This document shows, in pieces, positions 38,701 through 50,102 of a stretch of DNA of 64,000 nt; position 1 is the stretch's first letter, and every line of letters starts with the position of its first letter. The notes beneath the pieces were generated by a model that saw only the letters and a list, made by a program, of their open reading frames with translations, searched no databases and was not told the origin of the DNA. Both the position numbers and the translations under genes were made by a program. Location of the stretch: contig NC_133954.1 of the NCBI RefSeq assembly GCF_031877795.1, positions 5,547,256-5,611,255 of the forward strand, given 5' to 3'. The stretch is from Strix aluco (lineage: Eukaryota; Chordata; Aves; Strigiformes; Strigidae).

Positions 38701-41700
38701 GCTGCAAGCTGAGCGATCTCTGCCCCCAGCTCGCCCCTCTGCAGCAGGGCAGGGAGCTGCAGGCGTCTGCGGCGAAGCGCAACCAGGACCCAGCGGGTCA
38801 AACCGTCCGCCTCCAGCCTGCCGCGGGCGCCCGTCCTGTCGCGGGAGGGTGCCGGCCCCTTACCCTCTCCTCTGGGTGGCCAGCGGTGGCTGCGCCTGGG
38901 GGGTCAGCAGGCGCTTCCTGAAGGGGTCCATCATGGACTGCGGCAGGCCGGGTCTCATCGGGGAGGCTGCTCCGTACGGGGGGGCTCCTGGTGGTCCCAC
39001 CTGCAGCCCTGCCATGGGCATCCGGCTGCCAGGCGGCATCCCGGGGCGCTAGTGGGGAAAAGGAGAAAGTGTGAGTGTTAAACACTGCCCTGCGAGGGGG
39101 CTTGAACTTTGCTGGGGGCCAGCAGATGCCATCCGCCCTCTCGCTTTTTCCCCCTTGCTTTTTCCCCCTTGCTTTTTCCCCGGGAGACATTCCCAAGGCC
39201 ATACCCCGAGGTGCAGGCGAGGGGCAGGGCAGGGAGGAGGGAAGGACATCAGGAGCTGCAGCCTTCCTTGCTGCAGGAAGAGTGACAAAAAAGCAGAACC
39301 AGGACGAGCAGAAGCCACTGACCGCAGGGGAAGCCCGGGGCTGCCAGCCGGCACAAAGCCGAAGCCACGCGTGGCCCTGAGCCACCAGCACGCAGCAGGA
39401 CCTGGAGCATCACGAGGCCCCATCACGAGGGTCATCGGCTTCACCCTGGGGACAGCAGGGGCTGCGGCGTGGGCTGTGCCGTGGGTTCCTCTCCGGAAAG
39501 CAGCAGTGCTGGCAGGCACAAGGCCTGGGAGGGGAGCGGGGCAATCCCACTTCCTACCGGCACCGGTCCTGAGGCTGGCAGGCAGGCAGGCAGCCGAGTG
39601 CAGGGGATGGAGGCAAGAGCTCATCCCCTGCCAGCACACCAGCTCCCATCCTTCCCCCTTCAGGGGCCCAGAAAGGGCATTTACAAGCCACAAAGCAACA
39701 CCTAACCACTCCTGCAAGGGGTCCCAACCCAGGGCAGCACTCACAGCCCCTCTGCATCCCTTGGAGCAGAGTGGTTTGCAAGCTACCACCCACTCTGCTG
39801 GCTCGCAGGTGCCACCAGGTCTATGTCCCCACGCATCCCCCCAGGGCCCTCGGCAATGGGTCACAGCACCCCACAACCCGCTGGCTGCCCCTACGTGCCC
39901 CAGCCTGCTTCACCGGCCAGCCGAGCCAACAGCCTCCCGGGATCCTTTGATCCTCAAGCTCCCTGTTGCCAAGATTGGAGGCTGGGAGAGCCACCAAGCC
40001 AGCAGAGCAACATTTCTCCCCTGCCGCAGGCTCCTCAACGTGCCAGGACATCCCCCACAGCCCCCCTCCCACCACCCTGCCAGGGCACACGGCCATGCCA
40101 TGGAAGAGTGCTAACGAAGCCACCTCGTTATCCCAAAAGAGCCCAGCAAGGCAACACCATGAACTTACAAGCTTATCTGCATATGGGCATTAATTTCAGT
40201 GCAAACCCCAGGCAGGGGCGAGCTGGAAGCACAAGACCACCTTTGCAGCTTTTACAGGCAGGCTCAGAGCTGTACCAGGGGGGTTGGTTTGATGGCAGCT
40301 GGAGCCAAAACACACTCACCTCCTCCCTGAAAAGCTGGTAAACACAAAACCAAGAGCTTGAGTTGCTCCCACTCCGGAGCCCAAGGCCACAGGTGTCTCC
40401 ACAAGTGGGAGATCCTGAAAACATCCCAAGCGCTGCGTGGAGAAGCGCATTGCGGCTGGAAAGTCAAGCAGCAGCAGGCCGCAGGATTAGTGCCACACGT
40501 CAAAATTCAAAAACACACAGACAAAGAGTGAGCTGAGCCCGTTACACAACCAAATACTGCCTCCACGTTTGCCCAGCCTTCCTTTGAAGCAGCATCTCCA
40601 GAGCCTGGGCTCACTAACCTGCCCTTGCTACAAGGCAGGAGTCTGCTTCTTCCTCCTAACAGCCCCCAGATGTTTCTCTCCTTTTGATCGGCCACGTTTG
40701 CGCAATTCCTCGTGACAAGCAGGACTGCACAGACATCGCCAAGAGCCGACCGCAGCCAGCAGCACCTCCTCTTTTGCCAAGAATCACAAGGCAAGAACCC
40801 AGTTTCTCCAGGTTTATCAAGAAATCCTCCATGGCAGGGCTGGGAGGAGAGGCAGCACCAAGATCCACACCCTTTATAAAATTAAAACACACAGGGACAG
40901 AGTAAATACTGTTTGCCAGTACAGCGTGGCTACAGAAGGACTGTGCTCCCACAACTGTGCTGACTCACCTGCAAGGGCTTCTGGAGAACAGATAAGCCAT
41001 GAGAAGAAGCTGCAAAACTTTTCATCAGAAATTCGGGAGCCCCAAGAAAAGCTGTGTAGTGCTGAGGCTGCAAACAGTCACCTGCAGCTCCCGAGAGCCA
41101 CTGGAGTGTGGAGAAGACAGATGGCTTTTGGGGAAACCTCTGCCCCTGGGTGTTTCTCAAGCCCACACAGGAGACAGAGATCAGTGTCACAGGGAAACTG
41201 GTCTGAAGGTCAGGGAGGTTCCCTACATGACAGTGTATGACAATGCAACCCCTCCCCTGCACGCGCCAACAGCAGAACCGCTGTCAGCAGCCTGCCTGGA
41301 CTAAGAGGTGGTGTCATGACCAGCTCCCATCCTCCAGCCAGGGCAGCTCTCACCACCATCGTGCCCTGAGGTATCTCCTACCTCCCTCTGCCACTCCACG
41401 GGGGTCACATTTCTGATCTATCCCTGAAACGAGATTTGAAGGCTGGCTGAAGTCAGTCTTTGACAGCTCGACTTCAGCAGGAACACCTTGTGCAAGGTCT
41501 CCCACGTGTCCATCTGCTCTTTGGAGGGCGAGAGACTGCTCGGTTGCAAGAAGCAGAGACAATTCTGTCGGCAGGGAGAGATTCAGCGCAAGGATGAACG
41601 GATCTGTCATACTTAAGACTTTAACGTCACCTCCACAAACATTTGAGAACCATCAGCCACAGCTAAGCTGCCGGGGGGGGTGAGCTCCAGCCCACCAGGG

Positions 41701-44700
41701 ACTCGCATCTGACCACTTGGATGAACAAAAAAAGGGAAGGCAGAATCCTCCATGTGGATTATTTTTCCCCTCAGTTTCCCCTCAAGATTTGCAAAGTGCT
41801 AATGGAGAAGCCTCTTGGCAAAGCAGGGCCTGCCTCTGCCTCGTGTTCAACCAGCGACTGCCTCCCCCCCCTCGCCTCCTGCCGAAGGCTGCAGCCTCCT
41901 AAGACCCAACTCACGCAAGCACGGTGCAGCCTTAAATCTCCAGCTAAGCCATGAAGCAGCATTACGGCCCCAGTGGGGTGAAGCCTGCCTCCATCCCCGT
42001 TCGGAAGCCCTGGAAATTAGCAGGATGCAAGAGGGCTTAAATCCAGGAAATTTTATTACACCAGCTCAAACCAAGGAGACCTTCCTTAGCTCATTCCTGT
42101 CTAACACCCTTGTCCGCCCCTCTTCACCCAGGGCAGCGTTGCTGCCCCATCCCCTCCGGGTACCGCCTCATTCCCCCCCTCTCTGCCCCGCCGCCCCTGC
42201 CAGTGGGGCGGACAAAGGGCAAACCTTGCAAGCTCAGCTCTGAGGAACAAGCTGGACCTTGTCCAGCCTTCCCCGCGGAGAGCGAGCGGAGCTGTTTGGA
42301 AACGGGACAGAAAACAGCTTGTTTCTGTTCCCTGCCAAAGCTGAAGGAACGAATGGGGCTGGCTGTGGTTTAGCGGTTCATCCCAGGTCAATGCACAGGC
42401 CACTTGCGTTTGGGGAGCTCTGTTGAGAGTCAGCTTCAGTTGAATCCAATGGGAGGCTGGAAGGCTTCCTGATGGACGTTCATTGGCATGACAGCAGCCT
42501 CTCTGCCTGCCAAAGGCCCCTTCTTGAGGAAGGGCAGGCCAGAAATTGGAGGCTGGTAGCAGAAATGAGAAACAAGAGGAGCAATAAATCGCAGGATGGA
42601 TCTGCAAGAAGGAGTTGGGCTGAAGAGCGAGCTTGAAGAAAAGCAGCAGTTCAGAAAACAGCTCGAGAGCCTCTTGGTCTTCCTTCTGAGACCACAGCCC
42701 TTCCTTGCATCTCCCCAGTGAGGGGAAAGGCTCTTCCTGACGCCCGTCCTGGTTTGTTCCATCCAGAAAGGCGCAATCCAACTTTGTACATACTAACAGT
42801 CAGGGAACGAGAACCCACATGTGTCCTTGCCCGGGGCTTTGGGAGCTGAGCCCTGGACAGACGCCAGCTCTTCCTGCAAGTTCCTCCCCGCATGCCCGGG
42901 CAGCAGCGCTTCCCATTAGGACAGATGCAGACCCAAACCCTGTTTAAACAGGATTTGAGCTCCACGCCAGGCTGGTCTCAAGGAGAGCTCGGCTGCCTAA
43001 AGCCACCGCTCAACCCAGGGCTTTGCATGGATCGGGACCAACTGAGCCCCCCCCACCCAGCCCTCCCTCTTTGTTCAGTCTTATCTGTGAGCAAATCCCT
43101 CTTGGGAGGGTGCCAGGAAGAGCCTGGGTTCATGCTGGCAGAGATCTTCATCCGGGAGGTGGTGGTGTTATTGAGGTGCTGTTGCACGCTGCAAGCTCTC
43201 ACGCAGCTCCTTGCTCCCAACAAGCCCCCAAACTGCCCCAACACGGCTCGTCACGTTTGGAAGACCTGCTGTATTTTGATGCAGGAGGAGCTCCAGGAGT
43301 CAGATTGCTTCTCGGCTAAAAACTGTATATGAGGAAGTAGTAAATCAAGGAGAGAAGGGCAAAGCAACAGGCAAAGGCACCGAGCAGATTTAGGACACGT
43401 GCTGGCAACGTTTCAAGCACCAGCAGAGACGTCTGGGTCGAGACAAACCTGCCCGTCTGCAGCCTCAGATGTTACAGGTCGGAGAAAGGAAAGGTCACAA
43501 GGATTCAAATCATAACACGGGCATTAACGCAAGCAGGAACAAGGAACAAAGGTGTTGGGTTCTGGCTTGAAAGAGAAACTCCAGCAGCTGCTAACACAGC
43601 GTGGAGACACACACGGGAGGAGCAGAGATAGGTGCCTGGCATAAAACAACTGCCTCTGGCAGTGCTAAACTTTCCAGGGAACAGCTCCCAGAGCTCCCGA
43701 GAAGGTCCTGTGGAGGAAGATGGAGTGAGGGCCTTCAACAGCAAGTTCTGAAGATGTTGTCCACCTGGAACTTCACTGTCACATCTCCCCAAGAGACACA
43801 AAGGGTGCCGTGGTCTCCGTTGCTGCCTTCCTCCCTCGTGTTCCAAGAGGACAGCGTCCATCTGCTTTGTATCATCATTTAAGTCGAGGCTCAGTCTATG
43901 ATGAAACCTGCCTTGGAAACCATCTCCCTTGGGAAGGGTGGGGTCACCCAGCCCAAGCAGCATCACAGCTTTCTGTGCAGCTCCCTGGTCCAGCTCCAGC
44001 CCTGGCTGTTGTCCCCAGGCCCCCTTTGAGCCAATCCCAATCACCCGAGGAGCAGGAACGCTGTTTTCCTCTGCTCCCAAGAAGACTGGGTGGATCTCTC
44101 CTGTACCACACTACACCCTCTCCAACATGTCCAGGCCACCCCATCTTTCACCTGGCTCCATACCAGCAGCCCACACTGCTCCAGCTCCTCCATGGGTTTC
44201 TCCACGAAGCACGACTCTGCTTTCCTTCACACTGCCGCCCGCCCAGGGACGGATCACCGAGCCGGGTTAGGAGCTGCTTGGACTGTCCCACAGAAACCAG
44301 GCCCCTTTTCGCTAGCAAGTACCAATAAACCCTTTTAATGGGGCACCTAACGAATGCTGCTTTTTGCCACCTCTGTGCATCAGCACAGGGTAACTTTGAA
44401 GCCGGATCACAGTCTGATCTCCACCACGCAGAGCCAAGCCTGCTCCCTGCCACAGCGTCAACCCGATAACTTTGGAAAAAAACTCTCCTAAGCCTGAAAC
44501 TGGCACCTGAATAAACAGAAGAAAGGTTCCCTCTCTCTGAATTTACACCAGCCAGCACAACCTGGATGCTGGGACTCAGCCTTGGCACCCGTGCTGCTGC
44601 CAGCACAGGGACAGGGACTGGGATGGGGGCTCTGCCCGCAGACCCACCACCAAGCAGCCCGACAGCTCAGCTGATCATCCTCCTCCTGGAAAAAATCCTC

Positions 44701-46554
44701 TCCTTCCTGCTCCAGCATCAGATCCCGAAAGGGTCCCAAATCGGTCCCAAGAGGAGTCATCCTCTTGAATTCCCTGCTTGAGCTGCCAGTAAATAACCAG
44801 CAGGCATGCAAGGATGTCAAAAGGATGAGCATATGTTTATTAATCCAGTGATTAAAGAGCTCCTAAGCGCTCGCTGGCATGGCTGAGGCCTGTTGTGTCT
44901 CCTAGTGCCCAAATAATGAAGTTCTTCATTAAGCCAGGGCATAACGGAGCGGAGAAGTCCTCTGGTATGGCAGGGACGGCCACCGGGCGGGGAGGGGCTG
45001 CTTTCCCCAGCTTGGGAATTGCAAAACAAAGGGCAGACCCCCTGGCCCATGCCCACGCAGCTCTGCCAGCACGCTGCCAGCCAGACACCGCTCGTGGCCA
45101 GACGCGAGGCACAGCGCTTGCCACCAGCCCCGGGGCTCAACCGGCCCCGCCGACCCAGCCAACTCCCGTGCTGGCTCGCCGGTGCCAGGTACCGTGGTGA
45201 CATCCACGCTGCGTACATCACCGCGCGCTCCCAACACCTGCCACCACCACAGCTTTACGGTCAGCAGCGGGAGAAAACAGCAAGCATATGTTATCTTCTT
45301 TACCCGCAGCGGCGAGCGGCTCCCAACTAGATTTTGCAACCTGCCGCACGGAAGGTCAGGGCAAGCGCTCGAGCGCCCGCTCGGCCTGAAACGCCTCCGA
45401 GTCGAGTTACCGTCGATTCACGCTCGGACCAGCCTCGGCTGCGCCATCTCAGTTTTCAGAGGCAGGCTTTTTGGCGTTTTTAAGGCTGCAGTGGGAAGTT
45501 ATTTCCTCATTTTCTATTAATGAAGCGTACAAGCTGGAAATTCCCTCAGCTTGATTTATTTCTCAAGTTTTCATGCAAATAAGGCGGCAGCTCTGGAGAA
45601 GGCGATCGGCGGCAGATGAGAACGTGTTGCACAACTGGGCTCCTCCATTTCAAGCCTGCCTGGAAGACTCTGCTTTACACCCAAAACCTACCAACCAAAA
45701 TAACAACCCCGCGCCCAAGAGCCAGCTGACAAGCTGCGCGTGTAAGGGGGAGGCAGAAACTTCACTGTATGTCAGCATATACTTTTTATAAGAGATGTTC
45801 AGGCTGGAAAATGAGTAATTATTTTGCTCTTTGAGCGCTGCTGCCTGTTCAGATTCACTTTCCCCCAACGTTAGCAAGCGCCTGGCCATCACCTGACCAT
45901 CAGCTGCGTCTTAAAGATAATCACCTGCAGCACCCAACGGTCACCTCCGCTTCTGCCCGAGACGCAGATAAAGAGGTTTCAGGGCAGCTCCGTGAGCCGG
46001 GAAATGGCTGCGGGGCCGGTGCCTCACGCTTCCCCCGCTCCGGTGCCCGCGGCCCGGCCCCGCGCGGCCCAGGGGACGGGCTCGCTGACGGGGCCGGAAC
46101 TTTTATGGGGGTTTTGGAGAGGGCGGAAAGCGAGAGCGCGGGGGGAACGGAGAGCGCGGGGGGGTCCCGGCGAACAACGGCAGGAAAGTAACGTCCCCCC
46201 CGGCGGCGGTGCGGGGGGTGCTGGGCTCCCGGGGAGATGGCGGGAGCGGCCGCTGCCCCGGCCCGCCGCGGGCCCGCAGGAGCGGGGAAGGCCCCAACGG
46301 CCGGCCCAGCGCCCTCCACCCCCCGGCGGCCCCGAGCGGGCCTCCGCGCCCCCCCCCCCCTCACCCCCCCCCCTCACCCCGAGGCCCCTCACCTGGTACT
46401 GCGCGGCGGCCGGGCCCATGGGGCGGTAGCCCGGGGCGGCGGCAGCGGCCGGAGCCGGGCTGGGGCCCCGCAGGATGGCTGGGCCGGGCCCCGGGGGCGG
46501 CGGGGCGGCGGCGGGGGGCAGCGGGCTGAGCGGGAAGGCGCCGCGGCCGGCCAT
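32786..46554 (-). CDS. SMARCD2: SMARCD2: BAF60b subunit of SWI/SNF (BAF) chromatin remodeller
   Basis: Nuclear subunit linking SWI/SNF complexes to transcription factors; in vertebrates SMARCD2 is important for granulocyte development. Exons from the start: 46393-46554, 38864-39048, 36962-37004, 36261-36383, 36008-36127, 35756-35851, 34627-34728, 34205-34366, 33832-33929, 33431-33566, 33133-33255, 32946-33047, 32786-32839. Total 1506 nt, 501 aa (human 531). Pro/Ala-rich N-terminus ([20 protein letters not shown]), basic [41 protein letters not shown], and the SWIB/MDM2 domain ([16 protein letters not shown]) near residues 280-350. Ends EQVLGIRLT. The size difference from human lies in the N-terminus and in a shorter linker after [15 protein letters not shown]. 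Intron 1 is 7.3 kb, the others short. Confidence 0.97.
33288..33310. repeat. (TG)n microsatellite in SMARCD2 intron 11
   Basis: Eleven to twelve perfect TG dinucleotides lie 33 bp from an exon of SMARCD2. On the transcribed strand this is a CA repeat just past the donor-acceptor midpoint of a short intron. Confidence 0.9.
39049..46392 (-). other. Intron 1 of SMARCD2 (7.3 kb)
   Basis: No exon on either strand was recognised; open frames of up to about 350 codons (for example 39071-40114, +) look compositional and match no family. A 15-bp unit, TTGCTTTTTCCCCC-like, is repeated almost three times at 39141-39181. An AT-richer block around 45440-45850, about 0.6-1.1 kb inside the gene, contains TTTATTTCTCAAG and ATGCAAATAAG and resembles conserved intronic regulatory DNA. 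No CR1 or LTR was seen. Confidence 0.6.
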
Positions 46555-47250
46555 GGCGGGGGGCGGGGGGCGGCCCCCGCCCGCGGTGTTTACTCGGAAA
46601 CGGCGGCGGCGCCCGGAGACGGAGTCAGCGCGCGGCGCCCGCGGGCCCCTCCCCCGGCACGGCCCGGCCCTGCGCCGTGACCCCGCCCCCTGCGCGGGAC
46701 CCCGCCCCCTGCGCCGTGACCCCGCCCCCAGAGACTCCACCCCAACCTTGGCCCCGCCTCCCAGCGGCGGAGCGTCTGTGTGAGAGTGTGTGTGAGAGAA
46801 TGTGTGTGTGTGTGTGTGAGAGTGTGTGTGTGAGTGTGAGAGAATGTGTGTGTGTGAGAGTGTGAGTGTGAGAGTGTGTGTGAGATTGTGAGTGTGTCTG
46901 TGTCTGTCTCTCTCTGGTCTGTCTGTGTCTGTCTGTCTCTCTGTGTCTGTCTCTCTCTCTCTGGTCTGTCTGTCTGTGCTCCCCTGGCCGTGCAGGCCGA
47001 GGGGCCGCTGGCACACGCGTGTGCAGGCGAGCGCGCACGGCGGGGGGCGGCGGGTGGGCGGCAGGACCCGGGGGAGCCCCGCGGGGGTGGCGGGGGGTGG
47101 CGCCGGGACCGCCAGGGGGCGCTGCAGGGCCGGGTCCGGCCGCTCGCTCCGCCCGGCGCCGGTGGCGCTTCCTGGGCGGTGGGACCCCGCCCGCTGCCCC
47201 CCCGCCGGGCCCGCCGTGGGGCCCGTCCACGTGTGGGGCTGGGCAGGACT
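45960..47250. promoter_or_regulatory. CpG island and promoter of SMARCD2, probably bidirectional
   Basis: Extremely GC- and CpG-rich sequence spans the first exon of SMARCD2 and its upstream region, with GGGGCGG/CCCCGCC Sp1-type boxes at about 46680-46760. No TATA box was seen. A candidate gene on the + strand begins within 1.3 kb, so the island may drive both directions. Interrupted by the TG-rich microsatellite at 46774-46980. Confidence 0.7.
46774..46980. repeat. TG-rich compound microsatellite
   Basis: About 200 bp built from TG/TGAG repeats (TGTGTGAGAGTGTGTGTG-like), changing to CTGTCTGTCTCTCT repeats near 46900-46980. It sits 220 bp upstream of the SMARCD2 start codon, inside the CpG island. 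Open frames crossing it are compositional. Confidence 0.95.
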
Positions 47251-47434
47251 CAGTGCGGAGCAGGGCCCGGTGTGGGGCAGGGCCCGGTGTGGGGCAGGAG
47301 CAGGGCCCGGTGTGGGGCAGGGCCCGGTGTGGGGCAGGACAGGAGCAGGGCCCAGTGTGGGACAGGACCCGGTGTGAGGCAGGGCAGGAGCAGGGCCCGG
47401 TGTGGGGCAGGGCCCAGTGCGGGGCAGGGCGGAG
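47251..47434 (+). repeat. GC-rich minisatellite, about 17-bp unit with longer higher-order pattern
   Basis: Roughly eight copies of a unit close to CAGGGCCCGGTGTGGGG, interrupted at intervals by GCAGGAG or ACAGGAG so that a composite period of about 45-55 bp appears. It lies between the SMARCD2 CpG island and the small candidate gene. Minisatellites of this kind are often length-variable. Confidence 0.95.
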
Positions 47435-47864
47435 CAGCCGCCTGTGGCACGCACTGGTGTGACCCCCAATCTCTTCCCTCGCAGGGAGGCCGGAGCGGAG
47501 CCCCCGGCGCGATGCAGGACACCCACCGGTCACCTCCCTGCGCACGGACCCCGCAGCAGCGGCACCGCGCGGGCTGTGGGCCCGCAGCCCTGCCTGGAGC
47601 TCCTCGAGCAACAGGCCCCTGTGCCGCTGCGCTTTGGGACCACGGCGGTGACTGCGACATCCCTTCTTGGGGCAGGGCTGGGGTGTAAACCCCCCTCCTT
47701 GTCACTGCGACCCCCAGTCCTGCAGGGACAGGTCAGCTCAGCCACCGCAACCATGTCCCGGCTCCCTTCTACCGAGAAGAGCGGCCGGGGCCGGGCTCAG
47801 CGTGGGTCATTTGTCCCTTCCGCAGTGTCACAGGTAGGCATCGCCTCTGCGGAGCCAGGACGAG

Positions 47865-48928
47865 ATGCTCAGAGAGAAGTGCCTGGAGCTGAGGATCGTC
47901 TCGGGGTGTTGTGGGGACTGCTGCTGGCTGGAGGCAGGGACTGGTCTCGTGCTGAAGCAGAGGAGGCTCCTGTGGAGGTTTTATCTGTGGTGTCCCGCTT
48001 CCTTTCACAGAGGGGGTAGCTGGGCGGGAGAAACCTTGTCATTTCTGTGCGTGTTCCTAATCCCCGCTCTGTTTTCTGCTAGTGGAGGAGATCACCAGCA
48101 TCTGGCGTCTCATACCTGCCCTGGCTGAGCCCACAGGGGCCGAAGCTTGCTGCACGGTGAGCTGGACAGCAGAAGGGATGTGGGGGCCATTATTATCCCT
48201 GGTTTGTGCCTCTTCTTAGCCTCTCATGGGCATTTCAGAGGTCAACGCTGCCATTTTCACAGCCCAAAGCAGGCCTGGGTGTCTTACAGGACCTCTGGCT
48301 CCCACACAGATTTGGGGAAAGTTAATAAATCTCTGCCAAAACTTGTCTCTGTGTGCCCAGCAGAGATGTGTTATACCACGCTCGGGGAACGACAGCTTCT
48401 GCCCTGTCCTGAGCTGCCTCTGTGGCTCCCAGTGCTTGTGGTGGGGATGAGCAAGGAAAAATCTTTCTCTGTTTGCTGTCACGTGGTGTTTTGTACCCGT
48501 ACCACGGACCTGTTGTCACTGGTGTACTCTGAGCCTGGCAGTCTCGGAGCTGCAGGTGGCTGGTGAGAGGGAGGTGACAGCCCCATGGAGGGGTCACCCA
48601 CCCGGGGAGCAGCAGGAGCTCTGTGTTAACATCCCTTTCCCAGCATTGTTGCCTCTGATGCTTTGCAAATGCAGACCCAGAGTCTCCCCAGGGGCAGCCG
48701 GAGCTGCTGCAGGGTCTGGCAACAACCCCCTCGTGCCTGAGGCTGTCTCTGCCCGATTTCCAGAAGCAGCTGAAGGCCATCCTGCAAACCCTCCGCCAGA
48801 GCTGGGTGGAGAAGATGCTGCGGGAGCTGGTGAAGGAGCAGAAGCAGGAAGGGAGAGTCTGGCAGTGCCAGAGGGCTGTGAAGGGCCCCAGAGGCAGAGG
48901 TAAGAGTAATAAAGTAGAAGTTTGTTAA
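47865..48928 (+). CDS. Small unrecognised gene, coiled-coil-like, 87 aa or longer
   Basis: I do not recognise this gene. A phase-consistent model joins 47865-47905 (MLREKCLELRIVSG), 48099-48156 (IWRLIPALAEPTGAEACCT) and 48764-48928 (KQLKAILQTLRQSW, then VEKMLRELVKEQKQEGR, ending VEVC and a stop at 48926-48928). Total 264 nt. The last exon follows a good pyrimidine tract (CTGTCTCTGCCCGATTTCCAG) and encodes a strongly amphipathic, charged helix. Further coding sequence upstream is possible: an ATG at 47753 in good context opens a different frame (MSRLPSTEKSGRGRAQRGSF) that I could not join cleanly. AATAAA at 48908-48913 lies just before the stop, and a GTAAGA donor at 48900 offers another ending. 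It would be divergent from SMARCD2. No function is proposed. Confidence 0.35.
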
Positions 48929-49939
48929 GCAGATTCCCCCAAGGGGGATGGGGTCTTCCTGCAGCTCCCAGCCCTGCAGTGGGGTGGCGCACCCCACGGC
49001 TGATCACAGGGTGGCCTAAAAGTGCCACAGCTGCTTGGTTTGGGGGGGGCTACATCCATGGACATCAGACACAATGGACAGGGGTAGGGGCAGGGCTACC
49101 CGGGGCACCCCTCGGCATGGGGATGTGGGTGCTGACTCTGAACTGGGGGGCACAGGGCTCTCCAGAGGAACCTGCTGCATCCTTAAGCCACCCCATGTCT
49201 TGCCAGCTTGCCCTCTGCAGCTGCTGGTCCCCCGTGCTGGGGATGTGGAGCTGCACCAGTGTGTCTGGGTTTATTATTCATCCGGTGGAGCTGGGAGTGG
49301 GATCATTCCTCCCCAGAGACTACACAAGCCAGGGCTACCCCCCACAGAGAGCCGGGGGGGGCACAACACCAGGGGTGAAGGTCCATGGGACAAGGTGGTT
49401 TCCCTGGGGGCAGGTTCCTGAAAGGGCTCCTGGAGGTACCACTGACACCCATGTCCCCTTCAAGCCTCACTTCATGGGCACTAGATGGAGCAAAGCACCA
49501 AAAAAGCAATTTTTCCTGTTATATTACATCGGCATCCCTGCTTTTTGACTCTGTGCCAGTGGTGGACCCCCCTGCCTGGATGAAATGGGGATGAAATGAG
49601 GTTTTGGGGCAGTTGGTGCTGGGGACAGCCCTCACCTGGGTTTCCAAACCAGCCGGTTCTCCCTCCCCACCTGTGCGCTTCCACTGCAGCCTTAAACCAT
49701 CATTAAAACACGTATCTGCCCTTCAGAAGCACTGACAATTCATTAAGCAGGACACAAAACCCTGCTCTGGTGGCAATTACAGAGCTGCTAATAACCCTTA
49801 ACGAAATCCCATGAAAGGCTGAAATACTGCTCTGGCAGGGGGGTGTCTCAGTGGTGGCACGGGGCAGCGAGAGGTGCTCGGGGACTGTGCTCCGTGCTCA
49901 GGAGTTACTCGCCTGATGACTTGATCTCTGGGCTCGCAT
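48929..49939. other. Intergenic sequence, nothing recognised
   Basis: No exon, RNA gene or mobile element was recognised. Open frames of 60-200 codons on both strands overlap each other and lack family resemblance or consistent splice sites. Confidence 0.5.
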
Positions 49940-50102
49940 CACAGAATCACAAAATCGTTCAGGTTGGAAAAGACCCTCGGGATCATCGAGTCCAACCCTC
50001 AGCCCGACTCTACAAAGTTCTCCCCTACCCCACATCCCCCAACAGCTCATCCAAACGGCCCTTAAACACACCCAGGGATGGGGACTCCACCCCCTCCCTG
50101 GG
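49940..50102 (-). mobile_element. CR1 LINE 3' tail
   Basis: Starts CACAGAATCACAAAATCGTT and CAGGTTGGAAAAGACC, the reverse complement of the CR1 3' end, with GATCATCGAGTCCAACCC, and ends in GGGATGGGGACTCCACC. Only about 160 bp remain. It is more diverged from the other two copies than they are from each other. Confidence 0.93.

Noticed and set aside
39071-40114. Open frame of 347 codons on the + strand in SMARCD2 intron 1
   Set aside because: Proline/alanine/glycine-rich composition, no domain, no consistent splice partners, and it overlaps exon-free intron. Probably chance in GC-rich DNA.
47251-47434. CRISPR-like regular repeats
   Set aside because: The units are contiguous GC-rich tandem repeats without unique spacers, in a vertebrate genome.
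46024-47526. Open frame of 500 codons on the minus strand across the SMARCD2 promoter
   Set aside because: It is produced by GC-rich and repeat-rich DNA (CpG island, TG microsatellite, minisatellite). Only the part 46393-46554 is real coding sequence, as exon 1 of SMARCD2.
47753-47833. Coding exon starting at ATG 47753 with donor at 47834
   Set aside because: Good start context and donor, but the next exon in a compatible phase would need an intron of about 20-30 bp. Kept only as an uncertain part of the small candidate gene.
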